DNA of 64,000 nucleotides from positions 124,001 to 188,000 of the forward strand of contig JAZLBP010000007.1 in NCBI GenBank assembly GCA_045613745.1, in the 5' to 3' direction. This DNA is from UBA940 sp045613745 (lineage in GTDB: Bacteria > Bacteroidota > Bacteroidia > Bacteroidales > Rikenellaceae). Shown here one piece after another: positions 8,915 through 17,480 of this stretch; within the stretch, counting starts at the first letter, position 1, and the number at the start of each line of letters is the position of its first letter. A model generated the notes under the pieces. The model did no database searches and was not told the DNA's origin. It saw only the letters and a list, made by a program, of their open reading frames with translations. The translations under genes and the position numbers were made by a program.

Positions 8915-8950
8915 TACTATAAGTTTTTAGTTAGTTATTTCTGTTGTTAT

Positions 8951-9371
8951 GTACTTTTTTGCGTCATCAAAAAAGTACCAAAAAAATGACCCGCAAACCG
9001 GGGGAACGAGAAACTGCGTTTCTCTAATATTTTGTTGTAGTATTTTGATGATGCGTTATGCCGTTGGCATTCATATGAACTTTGCGCCCGCAGGCTCACA
9101 AACAAGTTTGCAGCCTCCGCTCGCAAAATTCATATAATTCCCCTCTGGGAATTAACTCATCATCAAAACATCTCGGAACAAACCTTTTGGTAATCTCACA
9201 CCTCTCACGGCGGTGTGAGATTGGTTTGTCCTGTTTGAATTATCAATGAACTGAAAATGGTGCCTCCGTCTAATTTAATTTTCGCTTATATCCCTTGTGG
9301 ATATAAAGCGGAAATTAATTCCGCCGGCTTGCGGCCCATTTTTTGGTTCTTTTTGATGGCTCAAAAAGAAC
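8951..9371. mobile_element. MITE-like composite inverted-repeat element
   Basis: The two ends, 8951-9005 and 9319-9371, are imperfect inverted copies of each other, agreeing at roughly four of five positions by eye. Each end is itself a palindrome (8951-8978 and 9346-9371) followed by CAAAAAA, TG, CCGCAA and CCGG-GGAA blocks. Nested inside are more inverted repeats: TTTTGATGATG at 9043-9053 with its complement at 9158-9168, AATTCCC/GGGAATT at 9136-9153, AATCTCACACC at 9192-9202 with its complement at 9212-9222, and a long hairpin around 9273-9320. No coding frame of note is present. It fills the gap between two genes of one operon. I read it as a non-autonomous insertion or a highly structured intergenic RNA. 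Confidence 0.6.
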
Positions 9372-9380
9372 AGTCCCATC

Positions 9381-10691
9381 CTACGCCTTGTGATCGGCGT
9401 GGAATTCGCGCATACGTTGTTCCATTACTTCGTAGAGGTCGTCGCGCATACGCGAGGTGCAGGCGCGGACTCCTTGTTGGTCGCTGCCTGTGGTGGAGAG
9501 TGATATGCTGCTCACGCCGTAGTACATCAGTTCGCGCAACAGCTCGCCACCCGTCATATTGCCATAGCCGATGGTAAAGAAGAAGCCGTCGCCAACATCC
9601 TGTGTCACATCGCGGTCATATACGATGTGAAAACCGTTGTCGGTGAATATGCGTTTCATCTTCTCGGCTCTGTGAGCATACTCGCGAGTGTCCTCCACGA
9701 AGTTGATTTGCCCCTCGGTCGAAAGACGCAACATCTCGGCATAGGCATATTGTGTCGAGGCGGTGCAACCCGAAGTAATCATATAAAGTATCGACGCGAT
9801 GAGTGTCTGTCCGAACACGCCTGCATCCTTGTAACGCTCGGCGAGTGCGGGGTAGTGACGCTCAAAGAGGCGGTCGCTGATTGCCAGCAGAGCCATACGC
9901 TGACCTGCATAGCTAAAAATCTTGGACGACGACAACATCAGAATGTAGTTGTCGGTGTAGTGAGCCACCGTGGGAGCGAAGGGAGCCTCAAAGGGATGGC
10001 TCATATCGGTGCGGAAGTCCATACAGAAATAAGCCAAATCCTCCATCACCACTACGTCGTATTTTGTTGCCAACTCGCCAATGATGCGCAGCTCGCTGTC
10101 CTCCAAGCAAATCCACGCAGGGTTGTTGGGGTTCGAATAGACGATGGCCGCGATGTCGCCCTCGGCAAGCATACTTTCGAGTTTGGCGCGCAGAGCCTCG
10201 CCACGATACTCATAAATATCGAACTCAACCCACTCGGCACCGATTACGCGCAGCTGCGACTTCTGAATCGGGAATCCGGGGTCGATGAAAAGCACCTTGT
10301 TTTTGCCGGGGATGCGCTGGGTGCAGGCGATAAACGAGCCGTAGGAACCAGCCACACTACCAACGGTGGGCACGCACGAACGAGCCGACACATCGACATT
10401 CATAAAGGCCTTGATAAAACGCGAGGCCTCGGTTTTGAGTTCGGGCACACCTGCCGCTGCGGGGTATTGCGAGCCCACACCACGGTCAAGGGCTGCCTTC
10501 TCGGCCTCCACACCATAGTGGTTGACGGGCAGACCCGGCGAGCCTTGGTCCATACGGATGAAGGGGATGCCTGTCTTTTGTTCGAGGTATTGCGCCACCA
10601 ACAGCACCTCGCCAATGGTAGCTCTCGAAAGGTCGGCTACGTGCAACTCGCGTGCAGCCTGCTCAACCAACTCTTCGCTAAAAATCTTCAT
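9381..10691 (-). CDS. PLP-dependent aminotransferase, class I/II (aromatic type by context)
   Basis: A 436-residue fold-type I aminotransferase. The PLP lysine lies in SSSKIFSYAGQR near residue 256. YSNPNNPAW near residue 186 and VVMEDLAYF near residue 214 supply the cofactor-contacting Asn and Asp, and the carboxylate-binding Arg is in QQGVRAC near residue 410. Directly behind iorB (9 bp) it is the natural source of arylpyruvates for the oxidoreductase, so Phe/Tyr/Trp are the likely donors. Substrate assignment is inference; the family also contains alanine- and valine-type enzymes. Confidence 0.88.
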   Translation of the reverse strand: MKIFSEELVEQAARELHVADLSRATIGEVLLVAQYLEQKTGIPFIRMDQGSPGLPVNHYGVEAEKAALDRGVGSQYPAAAGVPELKTEASRFIKAFMNVDVSARSCVPTVGSVAGSYGSFIACTQRIPGKNKVLFIDPGFPIQKSQLRVIGAEWVEFDIYEYRGEALRAKLESMLAEGDIAAIVYSNPNNPAWICLEDSELRIIGELATKYDVVVMEDLAYFCMDFRTDMSHPFEAPFAPTVAHYTDNYILMLSSSKIFSYAGQRMALLAISDRLFERHYPALAERYKDAGVFGQTLIASILYMITSGCTASTQYAYAEMLRLSTEGQINFVEDTREYAHRAEKMKRIFTDNGFHIVYDRDVTQDVGDGFFFTIGYGNMTGGELLRELMYYGVSSISLSTTGSDQQGVRACTSRMRDDLYEVMEQRMREFHADHKA

Positions 10692-10700
10692 ACCCCTCTG

Positions 10701-11279
10701 CTATTTTGTGGCGTTAAGACCCAAGTCGAATGCGATGAGGTTGTCTTCCACAACCTTGCTGCCCTTCGAAGCGAACACGCGCTCCACGGCGCTACGCAAC
10801 TGCTCGGGCGAGAGAATCTCGATTTTGGAGGCAGCCATACCGAGCAACAGTACGTTGGCGCTCTTGGCTACACCGCCATCTGCCGCCATCTTCTCGATGT
10901 CGCGGGCAACAACGTCGGGCAGAGCAGCGAGCTCGTCAGCCACAGCCTGCTCGTCGGGGTAGTTAGGAATATTTTTGAAGGGCACCGACGATGTGACAAC
11001 ACTTCCCTCGGCGGTCAGGTGCGACACATAACGTAGGGCCTCCATAGGCTCCATTGAGATGATAAGGTCGGCCGCGCCCTGACGAATCAAATCGGAGTAA
11101 ATGGGTTCGGTCGAAAGGCGAAGATTCGACTGAACGTCGCCTCCGCGTTGGCTCATACCGTGTACCTCGGCCTGTTTGAGGTTGATACCCTCGGCCGCTG
11201 CGGCATTACCTATGATGGTGGCAATGGTGAGGATTCCTTGACCACCTACACCAGCCAAAATTATATCTTTTTTCATCAA
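10701..11279 (-). CDS. iorB: Indolepyruvate:ferredoxin oxidoreductase beta subunit
   Basis: A 192-residue pyruvate/ketoisovalerate oxidoreductase gamma-type domain. The opening MKKDIILAGVGGQGILT and the segment EVHGMSQRGGDVQSNLR near residue 39 are diagnostic of IorB. With IorA it oxidatively decarboxylates arylpyruvates to arylacetyl-CoA and reduces ferredoxin. It lies downstream of iorA, separated by 161 bp that hold a small hairpin. Confidence 0.92.
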   Translation of the reverse strand: MMKKDIILAGVGGQGILTIATIIGNAAAAEGINLKQAEVHGMSQRGGDVQSNLRLSTEPIYSDLIRQGAADLIISMEPMEALRYVSHLTAEGSVVTSSVPFKNIPNYPDEQAVADELAALPDVVARDIEKMAADGGVAKSANVLLLGMAASKIEILSPEQLRSAVERVFASKGSKVVEDNLIAFDLGLNATK

Positions 11280-11380
11280 ACTACAATTATATATGAATTA
11301 CACGACTCGGTTGTGTCGGCCTTGATTGGGGTAGAGGCCTTGCGGTGCCACGCCGCATAAATTAAGTCTGACCCACCCCT

Positions 11381-11404
11381 AATTCCCCGCCTCGGCAGGG
11401 AATT
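11381..11404. repeat. Hairpin in the iorA-iorB spacer
   Basis: AATTCCC and GGGAATT flank a 10-nt loop in the 161-bp gap between iorA and iorB. The same arm sequence occurs in the element at 9136-9153, suggesting related repeat material twice within the operon. Confidence 0.4.
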
Positions 11405-11440
11405 TGTCGCCTACGGCTCCGAATGTGGTTATTCTATGTG

Positions 11441-13039
11441 TTACTGTTTCTGAGCTTTTTGTTTGCGGAGTTTGCGATTCAGTGTTTGGATGCACTCGCG
11501 ACGCGGGATAATGACCGACACACCTTTGTAGTCGATCTCGGCGCGGATGATGCGGGTGATTTCGTCCATATTCTTGGCGATGGGCACCACAACGTGCAAG
11601 TGCTCGGGGTCAACGCCCAAGCCACGGCAGATAGCCTCAAACTTGTTGGTACCCGCCGAGTCCTGACCACCCGTCATTGCGGTGGTAAGGTTGTCCGAGA
11701 TGATGACGGTGATGTTGGAGTTGTCGTTCACCGCGTCAAGCAGACCAGTCATACCCGAGTGGGTGAAGGTCGAGTCGCCGATAACGGCAATGGCGGGGAA
11801 CAGACCTGCGTCGGCAGCACCCTTAGCCATAGTAATCGACGCACCCATATCCACACAGCTGTCGATAGCGCGGAAGGGGGGTAGCGCGCCCAAAGTGTAG
11901 CAACCGATGTCGCCAAAGATACGAGCATTGGGATACTCGGCAGCAACCTTGTTCAGCGCATCATACACATCGCGGTGGCCACAACCCTTGCACAGTGCGG
12001 GCGGACGCATAACGACGTTTTGTGCTGCGGGGAGCGATTGGGTTTGCTCCACACCCAGAGCCGCACCCACCGAGTCGGGGGTAAGCTCGCCCATACGGGG
12101 AAGGTCGCCGGTCAGACGGCCACGAACGGAGTAGTCGGCACCCAGAATGCCACGCACCTGCTCCTCGACAACGGGTTGTCCGTCCTCGGCAATCAGCAGA
12201 GCGTCGCACGAAGCGGCAAACTCACGGATGGTTTGCTCCGACAGGGGATATTGCGAGATTTTCAACACCGAGACGCCTTTGCTCTGCGGGTCGTTCTCCA
12301 TAGTGTAGTTGTAGGCGATACCGCAAGCCACGACACCCAGACGTGCACGTCCCTCACTATCGACGCGAAGGTTGTAGGGCGACTTCTCGGACGAAGCCAC
12401 AAAGTCGGGTTGTTTGGCTACCAGCGAGGCGTATTGGCGGCGCGCATTGCCGGGCAGCAACACCCAGTGGGTGCGCTCGCTGTCGGGGTTAAGTCCGTTT
12501 TGCGGAGTAGGAGCCGCAGTAACCACACCCGCACGCGAGTGGGCCAAGCGGGTTACAATACGCATCAGCACGGGAACACGAAGGCTCTCAGACAGTTCGA
12601 AAGCGTATTTTGCCATATCGTAGGCCTCTTGTTGCGACGAGGGTTCGAGAATGGGTATCATAGCAAACTTGCCGTAGAAACGCGAGTCCTGCTCGTTTTG
12701 CGACGAGTGCATCGAGGGGTCGTCGGCAGCCAGCACAACCACACCTCCGTTTACGCCCGTAATGGCCGAATTGACAAAGGCGTCGGCGGCAACGTTCATA
12801 CCCACGTGCTTCATACACACCAGCGCGCGCTTGCCCGCGTACGACATACCAAGTGCCGCCTCCATAGCGGTCTTCTCGTTGGCACACCAGCGGCTGCGCA
12901 CCTCGGGAGCGTAGGCCTGAATGAACTCCGTTATCTCGGTCGAGGGTGTTCCGGGGTAGGCGTACACACCGCTGATGCCTGCGTGTACGGCGCCAATGGC
13001 CAAAGCCTCGTCACCCAAAAGTAGTTTTCGTTCTGTCAT
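11441..13039 (-). CDS. iorA: Indolepyruvate:ferredoxin oxidoreductase alpha subunit, short form without ferredoxin domain
   Basis: A 532-residue TPP enzyme. The pyrimidine-binding domain starts at MTERKLLLGDEALAIGAVHA and includes YAYPGTPSTEI and CMKHVGMNVAADA. The middle carries CKGCGHRDVYDAL near residue 352, followed by the TPP/Mg segment GDIGCYTLGALPP and IGDSTFTHSGMTGL. The C-terminus ends after IIPRRECIQTL; the two [4Fe-4S] cluster motifs found at the end of archaeal IorA are absent, and no cysteine motif follows in the downstream 161 bp. The Bacteroidales form appears naturally short, so electrons presumably pass to a separate ferredoxin. It follows the nitrilase gene by 28 bp. Confidence 0.93.
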   Translation of the reverse strand: MTERKLLLGDEALAIGAVHAGISGVYAYPGTPSTEITEFIQAYAPEVRSRWCANEKTAMEAALGMSYAGKRALVCMKHVGMNVAADAFVNSAITGVNGGVVVLAADDPSMHSSQNEQDSRFYGKFAMIPILEPSSQQEAYDMAKYAFELSESLRVPVLMRIVTRLAHSRAGVVTAAPTPQNGLNPDSERTHWVLLPGNARRQYASLVAKQPDFVASSEKSPYNLRVDSEGRARLGVVACGIAYNYTMENDPQSKGVSVLKISQYPLSEQTIREFAASCDALLIAEDGQPVVEEQVRGILGADYSVRGRLTGDLPRMGELTPDSVGAALGVEQTQSLPAAQNVVMRPPALCKGCGHRDVYDALNKVAAEYPNARIFGDIGCYTLGALPPFRAIDSCVDMGASITMAKGAADAGLFPAIAVIGDSTFTHSGMTGLLDAVNDNSNITVIISDNLTTAMTGGQDSAGTNKFEAICRGLGVDPEHLHVVVPIAKNMDEITRIIRAEIDYKGVSVIIPRRECIQTLNRKLRKQKAQKQ

Positions 13040-13067
13040 TGTTCTGTCAGTTATGTTTTAAGTTTGG

Positions 13068-13832
13068 TTATTGTTCTAAACAAAAGTTGTCGGCGTCGTT
13101 CAGCACAGGGAACTTCGCGCGGAATTCAGCGAGAGCATCTAAGTCCACCTCGGCCGTAGCCTCGCACTCCACACCACACTCGCACTCGGCAATCGCCACA
13201 CCATAGGGGTTGAGCACAACGCTCGCACCCGAGTACTCGCACGACGGGTCGGAGCCCACGCGGTTGACGCCCGCAACATAGCATTGGTTCTCGATAGCAC
13301 GCGCCACAAGCAGCGAACTCCACGCACCAACGCGCGGTACGGGCCAGCTTGCAACGTAGAGTATCATATCGTAGTCGCCGCGGTTGCGTGCCCACACGGG
13401 GAAACGCAAGTCGTAGCACACCAGCAGCAGAATACGCACACCCCTCCACTCAACAACAACACGTCTGTCGCCCGCAGTAAAGCGCAGATGCTCACCGCCA
13501 AAGGTAAACAAGTGGTGTTTGTCGTAATACTCGGTCGTGCCGTCGGGGCGGACAAAGTAGAAGCGGTTGTAGTAGCGTTCGCCATCGGTTACGGCCACAC
13601 TGCCCGCAATGGCAGCATTGGTCGCGGCGGCTTTGCGTTGCATCCACTTCAAGGTGTCGCTATCGGTGCTTTCGGCCACTCCTTCGGGGATTGTGCAGAA
13701 GCCTGTCGAGAACATTTCGGGCAGCACATAAAGGTCGGCTCCGGGGTTGCGGTCGATGGCTTCGTCGGCGCGTGCAACGTTGGTTGCAGGCTCTCCCCAC
13801 ACTATATCGCGTTGTAAAATCGTAATTTTCAT
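13068..13832 (-). CDS. Carbon-nitrogen hydrolase, omega-amidase type
   Basis: A 254-residue nitrilase-superfamily enzyme with all three catalytic residues: Glu in VLPEMFSTGF near residue 39, Lys in YYDKHHLFTFGGEH near residue 105, and Cys in LVCYDLRFPVWAR near residue 138. Length and motifs match the YafV/omega-amidase branch, which hydrolyses alpha-ketoglutaramate and related omega-amides. As first gene of the aminotransferase/Ior operon it could clear the omega-amide product of glutamine-dependent transamination (inference). Its promoter -7 box lies only 5 nt before the ATG, so the mRNA should be nearly leaderless. Confidence 0.9.
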   Translation of the reverse strand: MKITILQRDIVWGEPATNVARADEAIDRNPGADLYVLPEMFSTGFCTIPEGVAESTDSDTLKWMQRKAAATNAAIAGSVAVTDGERYYNRFYFVRPDGTTEYYDKHHLFTFGGEHLRFTAGDRRVVVEWRGVRILLLVCYDLRFPVWARNRGDYDMILYVASWPVPRVGAWSSLLVARAIENQCYVAGVNRVGSDPSCEYSGASVVLNPYGVAIAECECGVECEATAEVDLDALAEFRAKFPVLNDADNFCLEQ

Positions 13833-13837
13833 AGCTA

Positions 13838-13845
13838 CAAAGATA
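13838..13845 (-). promoter_or_regulatory. -7 box of the aromatic amino acid operon
   Basis: The minus strand reads TATCTTTG followed by five bases and the ATG of the nitrilase gene. This is the only clear promoter box seen upstream of the six co-directional genes from 13832 to 7209. Confidence 0.65.
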
Positions 13846-13919
13846 GCGATTATTACATTATATATAGCAATTACCCCAGAAAAAGTCGAAACAGAGTATC
13901 AAAACTCGCCAATTAGGAC

Positions 13920-13927
13920 TATCTTTG
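13920..13927 (+). promoter_or_regulatory. -7 box of the hemolysin-III-like gene
   Basis: TATCTTTG precedes the two candidate ATGs at 13945 and 13954. It also shows that the frame open further upstream (from 13747) is not part of the gene. Confidence 0.65.
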
Positions 13928-13953
13928 TATCCCGAAAACAAAAGATGATTGCT

Positions 13954-14610
13954 ATGGCAAAGAAAACAAAAAAACTCTACATCCAATCGTTTGGTGAGGA
14001 GGTGGGAAACTCCATTTCGCACGGCGTAATGTCGATTCTAACACTGCTGGTACTGCCTTTTGCTGCGGTGTGGGCGTGGGTGCGAAGCGGAGGAAGTGTG
14101 CAGACGGTAGCGGGAGTTAGTGTATTCTGCATCTCTATCTTCTTTATGTTCCTTATTTCAACACTCTACCACTCGATGTCACCCGAGTCGAAACACAAAC
14201 AGGTGTTTCATATCCTCGACCACATTTTTATTTATGTCGCAATTGCGGGTAGCTACACTCCCGTTGCACTGGACGTCATCGGCGGTTGGCAAGGCACGCT
14301 GATTGTGATTGTGCAGTGGGCGATGGTACTTTTCGGAGTATTTTACAAATCACTGAGCACTAGGTCGATACCCGCCATCAGCCTGACCATCTATCTGATT
14401 ATGGGTTGGACGGTGGTATTCTTTATGCCGCTGTTTTTGAGCAATGCGACCCCGCTGTTTATGTTGCTGATTGCCGCGGGAGGCGTGCTCTACACTGTGG
14501 GTGCAGCAATTTATGCCAAGAAGGGATTTAAGTATCACCACCTTGTATGGCATCTTTTCATCGACCTTGCGGCAGCCAGCCACTTCGCCGCCATTGTGTT
14601 CTTTTTGTAA
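13954..14610 (+). CDS. Hemolysin III / YqfA (PAQR-like) membrane protein
   Basis: A 218-residue integral membrane protein of the hemolysin III family with seven predicted helices. Family motifs are GEEVGNSISHGV near residue 15, STLYHSM near residue 68, KHKQVFHILDHIFIY near residue 78, and the C-terminal WHLFIDLAAASHF. The histidines and aspartates of these motifs form the metal site of the PAQR-like fold. The true role is unsettled; a function in membrane lipid homeostasis is proposed for the family, and the haemolysin name is historical. An alternative start at 13945 adds three residues. Confidence 0.85.
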   Translation: MAKKTKKLYIQSFGEEVGNSISHGVMSILTLLVLPFAAVWAWVRSGGSVQTVAGVSVFCISIFFMFLISTLYHSMSPESKHKQVFHILDHIFIYVAIAGSYTPVALDVIGGWQGTLIVIVQWAMVLFGVFYKSLSTRSIPAISLTIYLIMGWTVVFFMPLFLSNATPLFMLLIAAGGVLYTVGAAIYAKKGFKYHHLVWHLFIDLAAASHFAAIVFFL

Positions 14611-14630
14611 GACACCTCAACCCCAACACA

Positions 14631-14666
14631 AAAGCCTGTCCGACCTCCGTCCGACAGGTTTTTTTA
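14631..14666 (+). terminator. Terminator after the hemolysin-III-like gene
   Basis: CCTGTC and GACAGG arms with a short loop are followed by seven T. Confidence 0.7.
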
Positions 14667-14789
14667 TAGCTCCAACGCGCCATAAACGCAAACCAACCGC
14701 GCACCTACCCCGCCCCATAGACAAAACGAACAAGCCGAATGGCTGCGTTTCATTTGGCAATAGTGCGTGAGTAAACCCCCGCACAAGCA

Positions 14790-14823
14790 CAAAAAAAAAC
14801 GAACAACGGGAAACCGTTGCTCG
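14790..14823 (-). terminator. Terminator of tRNA-Leu
   Basis: On the minus strand CGAGCAACGG, a 4-nt loop and CCGTTGTTCG are followed by nine T, starting 9 nt after the tRNA 3' end. Confidence 0.85.
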
Positions 14824-14832
14824 TCTTTGTTG

Positions 14833-14914
14833 TGCGGATAAAGGGACTCGAACCCCCACGCCTCTCGGCATCAGATCCTAAGTCTGACGTGGCTACCAAT
14901 TACACCATATCCGC
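14833..14914 (-). tRNA. tRNA-Leu(TAG)
   Basis: The minus strand folds as a class II tRNA: acceptor GCGGATA/TATCCGC, D-loop with AATTGGTAG, anticodon stem-loop TCAGA-CTTAGGA-TCTGA giving anticodon TAG, a long variable arm, T-loop TTCGAGT and discriminator A. CCA is not encoded. It has its own promoter and terminator. Confidence 0.96.
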
Positions 14915-14928
14915 AACGTTAGGAGTCG

Positions 14929-14958
14929 CAAATATACAACTAAATTTCGACTTCGCAA
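14929..14958 (-). promoter_or_regulatory. Promoter of tRNA-Leu
   Basis: On the minus strand TTG (14956-14958) is followed after 19 bp by TATATTTG (14929-14936), then 14 nt to the mature 5' end. Confidence 0.75.
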
Positions 14959-15047
14959 GTCACCAATGCAATTATCAGCAAATATTACAAATCTACTAAG
15001 ACAAAAAAAAAGATTGACACTCCGGAATAAACTGTTCGGGAAATTGC

Positions 15048-15055
15048 TATCTTTG
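15048..15055 (+). promoter_or_regulatory. -7 box of the LRR lipoprotein gene
   Basis: TATCTTTG lies 37 nt upstream of the ATG at 15093. Confidence 0.65.
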
Positions 15056-15092
15056 CAATACTTCAATAAATAATTACTTAAAAACATCACAT

Positions 15093-17387
15093 ATGAGAAA
15101 ACTTTTGTTCTTATTGGCGTTTGTGCCTTTTATCGTTTCGTGCGATATGCTTGGCGACATTCTGGAAGAGATTAACAAAAACAACGGCGAGGACGACGAA
15201 ACCGAACAACCCGATTATGGCGGAAGCGATAAACCCGTTGAAATTCCCCGACAAGACATTCGCATTGTCGAGGGTACCAAGGATATACTTCCCCCAATGA
15301 CAAGCTCTTTTTCGATTGTCATCACCAGTGCCAATCCTTTGGATGAGGATATGCTAATGGAGTACATTCATGGTGCCGAATCTGTTGCATTGGAGGATAA
15401 TCCCGCTGCTTGTTTCGAAGAGACTCCTTATGGCTACACTTTGACCTTCTATCCTGTGGAGGGTACGGAAGAAATTGGCATGCGCCTTGGGATGGAAGAG
15501 TTTTTTGTCAGAATTGCTCCTACGCCTGCTTTCACCTATTTGGAAGATATTTATGTAGGTGTCGAGGGCAGAACCATTACCGAAGGTCACACTTTTAATC
15601 TTCAAGAGCAATACAAGTGGTATGGATGGAGCGAAGTTTACTGGAGCGATGACGAGAATGTAACCTGCCCCAAAGTGGACGAGGATGGCAACTATTCGCC
15701 GCTTGTTATTGGTGTCAACCCCAGCACCTCGGAGCGAGAGATAACTATCTATGCCGGTTTGCGCGATGACGAAGGCAATGTTTACAAGGTTGCCGAGTAT
15801 AAGGTATATCAAGAGGGTGGCGTTATAATGCACATTCCCCGTACCACATACATTTCGCCTAACACCTACACCAAAATCGAAATTCCTATCGAATCGAATG
15901 TTGAGTTTGAGGTATCGTCCTCTATTTGGTGGGCTCGCGTGCTTGAACAAAGCAAAAACCGACTCTTGATTGACTGCGAGGGTTATCACGGCGAGGCAAG
16001 TCGAGTTGCTATTTTGACTCTGACCAACGCAGCCAACAACTTCAGCAAAACCATCAAGATTATCCAGTTCCCCCACGCGATTAAGACCGTACATTTGGAG
16101 CAGGCCGGAACTCTCGCGTCAAAATACTCCATCGACCAGATGCTTGATATTGTTCACTTGCAGATTACAGGCAAGATGAACAAGGAGGATTTCAATACTT
16201 TGAAGAAATTCACCACACTCGAGACTATTGACATTGCAGGTGTTGAACTCGAGAACAACGCTCTGCCCGAGTTGGCATTCGACGACATGTTGGTCGAGAA
16301 CATCATTCTGCCCTCATATTTGCAAAAGATTGGTCGCTTGGCATTTGCCGAGAACCCCGTATTGGAGGGTGTTGACATTCCCGCAACCGTTACCGAAATT
16401 GACGGATCGGCATTCTATAATTGCCCCTCGCTCAAGCAGATCACCCTGCCCCGCGGCCTCAAAATGATTTCGGACGGACTGTTCAATAAATGTATTTCGC
16501 TGACTGAAATAGATATTCCCGAAGGAGTCGAGGAGATTTGTTCAGGTGCATTTAGAGGTTGTACCGCATTGGAGCGCGTAAGCATCCCCTCTTCGCTGAA
16601 ACGCTTTGAGATGGGCACTGACAACCCCCAATACTACGACTATGGTTGTCAGTTCTACGATTGCACCTCGCTCAAAGAGATTTCGTTCCCTTCGCAAGTT
16701 TATTTCATTCCTGCGTATTGCTTTACGAACTGCACCGCACTCGAGAGTGTCACCATCAACAGCGTAGAGACTATTCGCGCTTCGGCATTCGAGGGTTGCA
16801 CCGCACTCAAAGAGGCCAAAATGTCAAAGGTGACATCTATCCACGAAAACGCTTTCAAAGGATGTACTGCTCTCGAGACAGTGACATTCCCGCTGATTAG
16901 CACCATTTATTACCAAGCATTCTCGGGTTGTAAGGCTTTAACAGAGGTCACCCTGCCTAAGACACTCAAAACTATTGACAGTTATGCTTTTAGCGAAACC
17001 GGCTTGATCAGCATCGAGATTCCCAAAAGCGTGACCGAGATTGGACGTTATGCTTTCTATCAATGCAACAGCCTTGAGGAGGTAATCATTAAGGCTACAA
17101 TTCTCACCATCAGCGAAGGCACATTCTATGGTTGCAACGAAATCAGCCACATTGAGTTGCCCGAAAAATTGAAGACCATCGAAGACGATGCATTTGAATA
17201 TGTTAACTCGGTTAAAACACTCACTTGCTTGGCGCCTGCTCCACCCACAGGAGAGGGTTTGAGCGACCTCCAATGGGGTGAAATATCGGTTACCGTACCT
17301 CGCGAAAGCCAAACGACATATCAAGAGGCTGAGTGGTGGACTAGAGCTAAGGAGATTAATGGACTTCCTGATGATTTCTGGGAGTAA
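15093..17387 (+). CDS. Surface lipoprotein with BACON-like domain and LRR_5 (BspA-type) repeats
   Basis: A 764-residue lipoprotein: signal peptide, Cys17 in the lipobox VSC, then an acidic linker (residues about 25-50) that may direct surface export. Residues about 55-240 hold two beta-rich regions, and 245-330 resembles a BACON/Ig-like domain ending in KTIKIIQFPHA. From about residue 370 to 730 come BspA-type leucine-rich repeats of roughly 23 residues, with the recurring core F-x-x-C-x-x-L and I-x-I-P, for example NCTALESVTI and GCTALKEAKM. Proteins of this type bind host matrix or mucosal surfaces; that role is inferred from the family. It is a single gene with its own promoter and terminator. 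Confidence 0.85.
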   Translation: MRKLLFLLAFVPFIVSCDMLGDILEEINKNNGEDDETEQPDYGGSDKPVEIPRQDIRIVEGTKDILPPMTSSFSIVITSANPLDEDMLMEYIHGAESVALEDNPAACFEETPYGYTLTFYPVEGTEEIGMRLGMEEFFVRIAPTPAFTYLEDIYVGVEGRTITEGHTFNLQEQYKWYGWSEVYWSDDENVTCPKVDEDGNYSPLVIGVNPSTSEREITIYAGLRDDEGNVYKVAEYKVYQEGGVIMHIPRTTYISPNTYTKIEIPIESNVEFEVSSSIWWARVLEQSKNRLLIDCEGYHGEASRVAILTLTNAANNFSKTIKIIQFPHAIKTVHLEQAGTLASKYSIDQMLDIVHLQITGKMNKEDFNTLKKFTTLETIDIAGVELENNALPELAFDDMLVENIILPSYLQKIGRLAFAENPVLEGVDIPATVTEIDGSAFYNCPSLKQITLPRGLKMISDGLFNKCISLTEIDIPEGVEEICSGAFRGCTALERVSIPSSLKRFEMGTDNPQYYDYGCQFYDCTSLKEISFPSQVYFIPAYCFTNCTALESVTINSVETIRASAFEGCTALKEAKMSKVTSIHENAFKGCTALETVTFPLISTIYYQAFSGCKALTEVTLPKTLKTIDSYAFSETGLISIEIPKSVTEIGRYAFYQCNSLEEVIIKATILTISEGTFYGCNEISHIELPEKLKTIEDDAFEYVNSVKTLTCLAPAPPTGEGLSDLQWGEISVTVPRESQTTYQEAEWWTRAKEINGLPDDFWE

Positions 17388-17409
17388 CCACACGATATAC
17401 TCTTAAACG

Positions 17410-17444
17410 ATTCGGGGCTGTCAATCTGCTTGACAGCCCCGAAT
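17410..17444. terminator. Strong hairpin between convergent genes
   Basis: A perfect 15-bp stem ATTCGGGGCTGTCAA with a 5-nt loop. The T-tracts are weak, but the position between the LRR gene and the CDF gene suits a shared terminator. Confidence 0.75.
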
Positions 17445-17480
17445 TCATTTTGATATGTTACGCACCGCGAGTACGTGGGA

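Noticed and set aside
11280..11440. Frameshifted ferredoxin domain of iorA in the iorA-iorB gap
   Set aside because: No cysteine-cluster motif appears in any minus-strand frame of the gap.
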